A DNA stretch of 58,584 nucleotides from JAVWIF01 sp036639635 (GTDB lineage: Bacteria; Bacillota_I; Bacilli_A; Erysipelotrichales; Erysipelotrichaceae): the NCBI GenBank assembly GCA_036639635.1, contig JAVWIF010000006.1:1-58584 (forward strand), in the 5' to 3' direction. Shown in pieces: positions 53,351 to 58,584 of this stretch (within the stretch, counting starts at the first letter, position 1; each line of letters starts with the position of its first letter). Below the pieces are notes generated by a model. That model was not told the DNA's origin, did no database searches, and saw only the letters and a program-made list of their open reading frames with translations. The position numbers and the translations under genes are program-made.

Positions 53351-55008
53351 GCAACAGCAGTTGTATTTTGGAAGATGTTATCACTTAATGTGAAGTTACA
53401 ACGTCTACATTCTTGAATAATATTAATCATATGATCACTGACACGTTCCACGTCGGTCATAATTTCACTATAGATAACACAATCTTGTGCACTTACTTTC
53501 TTTTCAAGTAAACGATCTATTTGCGCTTGACGATAAGCAATTGTTAATTCATCAATACGATCTTCAATTCGTTCTATTTTCTCATAACATTCATCTTGAC
53601 TATCTAAGCTATAAGTAAATAGCAAGGAGAAACTCTTTTCTAATAATCCTTTTAATTGTTGAAGTTCCTCTTCGATGAATTCATGAGAACCTAGTTTGTT
53701 CTCTGGTTTTGCTGAATATTGAATGATGTTAATGGCATGATCACCAATACGTTCAATATCGGCAAAGCATTTATACAAGGCATTACAAGTATTAGAATCA
53801 CTTACATTCATATTTAATAAACTAACTTGTGTCATATAATTTGTGATTTCATAATTAATAAAATCAATTCGCTTTTCTCTTTTTTGAATCTTTTCATAAT
53901 TATATTCATGTCCACATAAGGCATTGATTGATTCACTTAAATTGATTTCTGATAGTTTTAACATGGCCAATGCTTCTTTACGTAAAGAGGAAATAGCAAT
54001 TGGAACACTACCAATGTTGGATTGATCTACAAAGGTTAGCGGAATATTGTAATTAGCATCTTCAATTTCTTCAGGTCGTATAGGCATAATGATTTGTGCT
54101 AATTTTGCTAATTGATTACCAAATGGTAATAACATGAATGTTGTACAAATATTAAATACGGTATGAGAATTCGCTATTTGAGCAGCAGGATTAGAAGTAA
54201 TTGCTTCCATCCATTCAACGAAAGGAATAAAGCTTACGATACATAAGAAAATAAAGGTACCTATAATATTGAAAGATAAATGGATAATGGTTGTTCGTTT
54301 GGCGTTTCGATTGGCGCCAAGAGAAGCTAAAACAGCTGTAATACATGTACCGATGTTTTGTCCAAAGATGATGTAAATAGCACTACTTAAAGGAATTAAA
54401 CCACTCACTGCAAGTGCTTGTAAGATACCAACTGAAGCACTCGAACTCTGAATTAAAGCAGTAAAGCCAGCACCTAATAGAATTGCTAAAACAGGGTTTG
54501 AAATCGTAGTCATAGCATGAATGAACATTTCAGATTCTTGGAAAGGAACCATTGCATTCTTCATCATGTCCATACCAATAAATAAGATACCTAAACCGGC
54601 TAGTATTTCTCCAACTGAATTTAATTTTTTGTTTTTAAGGAATGTCACCATAACTACACCAATAATAGCAAACAATGGTGCAATCTTACTTGCATCCAGT
54701 GCAATTAACTGTCCTGTTATGGTAGTACCAATATTAGCACCCATAATAATCCAAACTGCTTGATTTAATGTCATTAACTGAGAGTTAACAAATCCTACAA
54801 CCATGACCGTAGTAGCACTTGAACTTTGGATAACAGCAGTTATTGCAGCACCTACGACAACACCTAAGAATCGATTACTCGTCAGCCTTTCTAAAATGCT
54901 TTTCATTTTATCTCCGGCTGCGCCTTCTAATCCATTACTCATCATATGCATTCCATATAAGAATAAAGATAGACCGCCCAAGAGTACCAGTATGTTATCA
55001 AATGTCAT
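53335..55008 (-). CDS. Na/Pi cotransporter-PhoU domain protein, copy A
   Basis: A 557-aa protein: two Na+/Pi cotransporter halves with QSSSATTVMVVGF and QSSSASVGILQAL, eight or so helices to about residue 310, then a PhoU-like helical domain with SDHMINIIQECRRC. It takes up inorganic phosphate with sodium. ATG 55008 has GGAGGAA upstream; the frame's upstream extension has no RBS. Highly similar along its length to the next gene, so a tandem duplication. Confidence 0.93.
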   Translation of the reverse strand: MTFDNILVLLGGLSLFLYGMHMMSNGLEGAAGDKMKSILERLTSNRFLGVVVGAAITAVIQSSSATTVMVVGFVNSQLMTLNQAVWIIMGANIGTTITGQLIALDASKIAPLFAIIGVVMVTFLKNKKLNSVGEILAGLGILFIGMDMMKNAMVPFQESEMFIHAMTTISNPVLAILLGAGFTALIQSSSASVGILQALAVSGLIPLSSAIYIIFGQNIGTCITAVLASLGANRNAKRTTIIHLSFNIIGTFIFLCIVSFIPFVEWMEAITSNPAAQIANSHTVFNICTTFMLLPFGNQLAKLAQIIMPIRPEEIEDANYNIPLTFVDQSNIGSVPIAISSLRKEALAMLKLSEINLSESINALCGHEYNYEKIQKREKRIDFINYEITNYMTQVSLLNMNVSDSNTCNALYKCFADIERIGDHAINIIQYSAKPENKLGSHEFIEEELQQLKGLLEKSFSLLFTYSLDSQDECYEKIERIEDRIDELTIAYRQAQIDRLLEKKVSAQDCVIYSEIMTDVERVSDHMINIIQECRRCNFTLSDNIFQNTTAVAKNAA

Positions 55009-55052
55009 CTGTTGTTTCCTCCTGTAAAATTTATAAAAATGTGTATAAGTAA

Positions 55053-55106
55053 AGTATATAGTATGGTAAACTAACACTCAATAGTGAATTGTTAATTCTT
55101 TGTTAA
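55053..55106 (-). promoter_or_regulatory. Promoter and Pho-box-like repeats, copy A
   Basis: On the minus strand, TATACT (55053-55058) has two TTAACA boxes at 55090-55095 and 55101-55106, 11 bp apart. The arrangement matches Pho boxes of PhoP-type regulators. Copy B has the same distances (32 and 43 bp from the -10). Confidence 0.5.
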
Positions 55107-55208
55107 TTTTTAACAGAATATTCATATTCATAGTAAATGAAACCGTTTTCTACTATAAGTAATATTTTTTCTATATATTAGAAACGAAATATTTTATTTT
55201 GTTCATAA

Positions 55209-55229
55209 AAAAAGGACGTTATGTCCTTT
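55209..55229 (-). terminator. Terminator of Na/Pi copy B
   Basis: AAAGGAC (55211-55217) pairs with GTCCTTT (55223-55229), followed on the minus strand by a T run. Confidence 0.8.
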
Positions 55230-56898
55230 ATAAATTCATTGTACTTAAGGGAGTATTTGTATTCAATTCTTCATGTAAAGTAAAGCTACAACGTTTACAT
55301 TCTTGAATAATATTCATCATATGATCACTAACACGTTCAATATCTGTTAACACTTCACTGTAGATAACACAATCTTTTGCGACTACTTTGGCATCCATTA
55401 AACGTTGAATCTGGGCTTCACGATAAGCGAGGGTTAATTCATCAATACGATCTTCAATATGTTCTATTTTTGCATAACACTCATCACCGCTATCTAAACG
55501 ATATGTAAATAATAAGGAAAAACTCTTCATTAATAAATCACTTAGTTTCTTTAATTCATCTTCAATGTGTTCATAAGAAACTAAACGATTATCGTCAACT
55601 GTTGCGTATTGGATAATGTTAATAGCATGATCACCCATTCGTTCAATATCTCCAAAACATTTAAATAAGGCATTACATGTGTTAGAATCACGTTCATTCA
55701 TGTTTAATAAACTTACTTTGGTCATATAATTCGTAATTTCAAAGTTTATATAATCAATTCTCTTTTCTCTTTTATTAATCTTTTTTAAGTCAAATGGTTG
55801 TCCATATAATGCACCAATGGTTTCTTTTAAATTAGCTTGTGCTAATTGTAAAGTTGCTAAAGCTTCTTTTTGTAAAGACGAAATGGCAATTGGTACAGAA
55901 CCAATATTATTAGAATCAATAAAGGTAAGTGGTACTTCAACTTTAGAGTTATCTAATTCACTTTGTTTAATTGGAAGAATAATTTGAGCAAGTTTCGCTA
56001 ATTGATTACCAAATGGTAATAATAATAAAGTTGTAATAATATTGAATGTCGTATGTGTATTTGCTATTTGAGCTGCAGGATTACTTGTTAAAGAGGTCAT
56101 CCAATCTACAAAAGGTACAACATTAACAAAGATTAAAAATAGTAGTGTTCCTATAATATTAAAGGATAAGTGAATAATCGTCGTTCTTTTCGCATTACGA
56201 TTTGCTCCAAGAGATGCTAGTACTGCGGTAATACATGTACCAATATTTTGTCCAAAGATAATATAGATAGAACTACTTAATGGAATTAATCCACTGACAG
56301 CTAGCGCTTGTAAGATACCAACAGAAGCTGAAGAACTTTGGATTAGAGCAGTAAAACCAGCTCCTAATAAGATGGCTAAAATTGGATTTGAAATCTTAGT
56401 CATAGCATCAATGAAAGCAGGAGAGTCTTGTAAAGGAGCCATTGCGCCTGACATCATATGCATTCCCATAAATAGAATTCCTAAACCAGCGAAGATATTA
56501 CCTATTGCATTTACCTTTTTATTTTTCATAAAGGTTACCATTACAACTCCAATGATGGCAACTAGTGGGGCTATCTTACTAGCATCTAAAGCAATTAATT
56601 GACCTGTTATGGTCGTACCAATATTGGCTCCCATAATAATCCATACTGCTTGATTTAAAGTCATTAGTTGAGAGTTAACAAAACCTACAACCATAACCGT
56701 AGTGGCACTAGAACTTTGTATTACTGCTGTAATACCAGCACCAACAATGACCCCTAAGAAACGATTACTTGTAAGTTTTTCTAAGATGCTCTTCATGCGA
56801 TCACCTGCAGCGCCTTCTAAACCAACGCTCATCATGTGCATTCCAAACAGGAATAGAGATAGACCGCCTAACAGTCCTAATACATTAGAAAAATTCAT
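55228..56898 (-). CDS. Na/Pi cotransporter-PhoU domain protein, copy B
   Basis: A 556-aa paralogue of the gene to its left, colinear over the whole length. The two QSSSA motifs, the IIMGANIGTTITGQLIALDASKIAPL stretch and the C-terminal PhoU-like domain are all present. Most differences are in the PhoU part and the linker before it. RBS GGAGGAAA. The two genes have their own promoters and terminators, so they can be expressed differently. Confidence 0.93.
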   Translation of the reverse strand: MNFSNVLGLLGGLSLFLFGMHMMSVGLEGAAGDRMKSILEKLTSNRFLGVIVGAGITAVIQSSSATTVMVVGFVNSQLMTLNQAVWIIMGANIGTTITGQLIALDASKIAPLVAIIGVVMVTFMKNKKVNAIGNIFAGLGILFMGMHMMSGAMAPLQDSPAFIDAMTKISNPILAILLGAGFTALIQSSSASVGILQALAVSGLIPLSSSIYIIFGQNIGTCITAVLASLGANRNAKRTTIIHLSFNIIGTLLFLIFVNVVPFVDWMTSLTSNPAAQIANTHTTFNIITTLLLLPFGNQLAKLAQIILPIKQSELDNSKVEVPLTFIDSNNIGSVPIAISSLQKEALATLQLAQANLKETIGALYGQPFDLKKINKREKRIDYINFEITNYMTKVSLLNMNERDSNTCNALFKCFGDIERMGDHAINIIQYATVDDNRLVSYEHIEDELKKLSDLLMKSFSLLFTYRLDSGDECYAKIEHIEDRIDELTLAYREAQIQRLMDAKVVAKDCVIYSEVLTDIERVSDHMMNIIQECKRCSFTLHEELNTNTPLSTMNL

Positions 56899-56932
56899 GG
56901 ATATTTCCTCCTACTAAGATTTTAGTAATCTT

Positions 56933-56986
56933 AGTATATTAAAATCTTGTTAAATAAACAATCCAGTTTTGTTAAGAGATTGTTAA
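56933..56986 (-). promoter_or_regulatory. Promoter and Pho-box-like repeats, copy B
   Basis: On the minus strand, TATACT (56933-56938) is preceded by TTAACA at 56948-56953, 56970-56975 and 56981-56986. The starts fit an 11-bp period with the second of four boxes diverged. This is the geometry of PhoP-box promoters of Bacillus. Confidence 0.6.
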
Positions 56987-57071
56987 TTTTTAACAATTTT
57001 GACACAATTTAGCCTTAATGATCAAATTTTTACCTGTTTAAATTCTAATTAGAAAAAAATGTAAAAAAACA

Positions 57072-57227
57072 TTCCAATCTAATTTAAATCGCTGTATAAT
57101 AAAAAAGTCACTTTGCATATAGAAGATATTTTGCGATGATCTTAGGACATTTACAAAATGGGACAATGTAGAACGACACCTTTAGATAAACGCCGTATCC
57201 AAATTGGAACGACAGTAGGAGGAAATT
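57072..57227 (+). promoter_or_regulatory. Promoter and unassigned leader of the ECF gene
   Basis: TATAAT (57095-57100) with a weak TTCCAA (57072-57077) at 17 bp gives a leader of about 120 nt. It holds the direct repeat GAACGACA (57171-57178, 57207-57214) and a short CCAA/TTGG hairpin (57199-57207). The length suggests a riboswitch, but it does not fit those I know for vitamin S components (THF, TPP, FMN, preQ1, cobalamin). Confidence 0.4.
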
Positions 57228-57854
57228 ATGAAATCTAAAAAGACGCAGTATCTGTCATTTATGGCAATGTTTTTAGCAATCGAAATTGTACTAGTTATCA
57301 CCCCTCTTGGTTATTTACCGATTGGTCCTATTAGCGCTACTACCATGCATATTCCAGTTATTATTGCAGGTATTGTTCTAGGTAAGAAAGCAGGAGCACA
57401 ATTAGGATTTGTCTTTGGTCTTACCAGCGTTATCAATGCAACATTTCGTCCATTACCTACCTCTTTTGTATTTACTCCTTTCATTAGTATTGGTGGTATG
57501 AGTGGGAATTGGCTGAGTTTAGTAATTGCATTTGTACCAAGGATTCTATTAGGGTTTTTAGCTGGTTATGTATACGAAGTATTACAGAAAAAGAAAGTGA
57601 ATGATAACATAAGTATTATTATAAGTGCTTTATGTGGTGCACTTACTAATACGATTCTTGTATTAAGCGGTATTTATTTGTTCTTTGGTAACGATTATGC
57701 AAGTGTTGCACATATTGCTTATAAAGCTCTAATGGGTGTATTGTTAGGGGTTGTTACAACCAATGGAATTGTAGAAGCAATCCTTGGAGCATTTGCTTGT
57801 CTACTTGTTTGTAAGGCAATAAAACCAATTACGAAAAAATTTGATTTTAAATAA
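57228..57854 (+). CDS. ECF transporter S component (vitamin or nutrient uptake)
   Basis: A 208-aa membrane protein with six helices. ITPLGYLPIGPISATTMHIPVIIAGIVLGKKAGAQ is the typical entry of S components of the pantothenate-like group (PanT-like), though the substrate cannot be assigned. It needs the shared EcfA1/A2/T module, not in this window. RBS AGGAGGAA. Own terminator. Confidence 0.85.
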   Translation: MKSKKTQYLSFMAMFLAIEIVLVITPLGYLPIGPISATTMHIPVIIAGIVLGKKAGAQLGFVFGLTSVINATFRPLPTSFVFTPFISIGGMSGNWLSLVIAFVPRILLGFLAGYVYEVLQKKKVNDNISIIISALCGALTNTILVLSGIYLFFGNDYASVAHIAYKALMGVLLGVVTTNGIVEAILGAFACLLVCKAIKPITKKFDFK

Positions 57855-57873
57855 AAAAAGAATAGAATGAATG

Positions 57874-57917
57874 AAAAACACCTTTCTGATGATATCATTG
57901 GATAGGTGTTTTTGTAA
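57874..57917 (+). terminator. Terminator of the ECF S-component gene
   Basis: AAAAACACCT (57874-57883) pairs with AGGTGTTTTT (57904-57913), with an inner ATGATATCAT palindrome in the loop. Confidence 0.8.
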
Positions 57918-57963
57918 TTGCATGGCTAATTTATGAAAGAGTAGCAGAACAAGAAAATCATAT

Positions 57964-57991
57964 TTGACTATTTTACTATATGCTTTATACT
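57964..57991 (+). promoter_or_regulatory. Promoter of the DUF1836 gene
   Basis: TTGACT (57964-57969) and TATACT (57986-57991), 16 bp apart. Confidence 0.7.
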
Positions 57992-58024
57992 AATAGTAGA
58001 AATGTATGAAAGAAGTGAATAGAT

Positions 58025-58579
58025 ATGACAGCAATTGAAAAAGAATTAGCTACTTGGAGTGATTCCTTATTAGCATTTCATTTACCTAGATGGGAAGAAT
58101 TACCGAGTTTTGATTTATATATGGATCAAGTTATAACACTCTTGGAAGGATATCTCAGTATCTTTTTTAAGAGTGAACAAGATAGTATTTTAACAAGTGC
58201 AATGATTAATAATTATGTAAAACTAAAGTTAATACCAAAAGCTGAAAAGAAACGCTATAGTCGAGTTCATCTTGCTTATTTAATTGCGATAACAATGTTA
58301 AAGCAGGTTTTAACAATTACAGAAGTAAAAGAAGGAATCGAGTATCAATCAAATATCAGTGGACTGAAAGAAGCTTTTAATTTATTCTGTGAAGAACAAG
58401 AAGTTGCCTTGCGTGCTGTTGCTCACCATTTGAAAAATGGGAAAGGTACTTTGATGTTAGAAGGGATTACTTTACAAAATACTGCAATTAAGATGGCAAC
58501 GATGTCCTTTGCTGGAAAACTAGTCGCAGAAAAAATGGTTCATTTGCAGAAAAAATTTCCAATGATAGAAGAAAAGTAA
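58025..58579 (+). CDS. DUF1836 family protein, probable DNA-binding regulator
   Basis: A 184-aa protein with a MerR-like helix-turn-helix region near residues 55-95: LTSAMINNYVKLKLIPKAEKKRYSRVHLAYLI, the core of the DUF1836 family found in Firmicutes. The helical rest may bind a ligand or dimerise. RBS is weak (GAAGTG); start ATG 58025. The complete gene ends just before the window edge. Confidence 0.85.
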   Translation: MTAIEKELATWSDSLLAFHLPRWEELPSFDLYMDQVITLLEGYLSIFFKSEQDSILTSAMINNYVKLKLIPKAEKKRYSRVHLAYLIAITMLKQVLTITEVKEGIEYQSNISGLKEAFNLFCEEQEVALRAVAHHLKNGKGTLMLEGITLQNTAIKMATMSFAGKLVAEKMVHLQKKFPMIEEK

Positions 58580-58584
58580 CAAGC

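Larger units (their letters stand above)
56899..57227. other. Divergent regulatory region between Na/Pi copy B and the ECF gene
   Basis: It holds a minus-strand hairpin ACTAAGATT/AATCTTAGT (56913-56935) next to the Na/Pi RBS, Pho-like repeats, and a plus-strand promoter with a leader. Parts are described separately. Confidence 0.7.

Noticed and set aside
57107..57227. THF, TPP or preQ1 riboswitch in the ECF leader
   Set aside because: None of the conserved core phrases of these classes was found.
1..58584. tRNA or rRNA genes, insertion sequences, prophage
   Set aside because: No cloverleaf, rRNA-like stretch, transposase or integrase was seen in any gap or frame.

Overview
The window is a low-GC, gene-dense bacterial chromosome segment using the standard code (TGG for Trp, TGA as a stop). 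AGGAGG-type ribosome binding sites, TTGACA/TATAAT promoters, A/T-tailed hairpin terminators, a yybP-ykoY leader, a cre-like site, a DUF1836 regulator and protein similarities by eye point to an anaerobic Firmicute, most likely an Erysipelotrichia-type gut organism. Pyruvate:ferredoxin oxidoreductase and a Cys-type sulfatase with its radical-SAM maturase support anaerobic life. I see no tRNA, rRNA, CRISPR array, prophage or insertion sequence. All family names come from reading motifs; no search was run.

Layout. 1-441: a leader-like region with two copies of a two-hairpin motif. 442-6217: a small unknown protein, a DEAD-box RNA helicase, a MscS channel and three unknown membrane proteins. 6315-13028: a 2237-residue protein of about 20 tandem prealbumin/CnaB-like repeats, cysteine-rich, without signal peptide or wall anchor, preceded by a sigma-K-like promoter. 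13237-24870: nifJ, a wall amidase, a surface 5'-nucleotidase, a manganese-riboswitch-controlled P-type ATPase, a FUSC-HAD fusion and an XRE regulator. 25042-34859: two U32 tRNA hydroxylation proteins with proS, a PEPCK/HprK-like P-loop protein, threonine dehydratase followed by a compact operon ending in a second amidase, and a Bax-inhibitor-like protein. 34939-39584: DUF4438 protein, a single-chain two-lobed aspartic protease, cyclophilin, rhodanese, a protein phosphatase and an RNA 2'-O-methyltransferase.

39734-50012 is a coherent catabolic island: a cytoplasmic Cys-type sulfatase diverging from an AraC-type regulator, then a Lac-family PTS (IIC, IIB, IIA) with an unknown membrane protein inside, an M42 (FrvX/SgcX-like) hydrolase, a MalY/PatB-like PLP enzyme, a TauE/SafE exporter and the anaerobic sulfatase maturase. 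The logical reading is PTS import of a sulfated solute, intracellular desulfation and export of the sulfur oxyanion. The substrate cannot be read from the sequence.

50013-58579: a structured intergenic region with a possible micro-ORF, an NAD synthetase whose glutaminase domain looks inactivated, an AI-2E family protein, two tandem Na/Pi cotransporter-PhoU proteins whose promoters carry Pho-box-like TTAACA repeats in identical geometry, an ECF transporter S component with a roughly 120-nt leader, and a DUF1836 regulator. The most unusual items are the giant repeat protein, the sulfatase/PTS island, the bilobal protease, the degenerate NadE glutaminase and the duplicated hairpin motif at the left edge.
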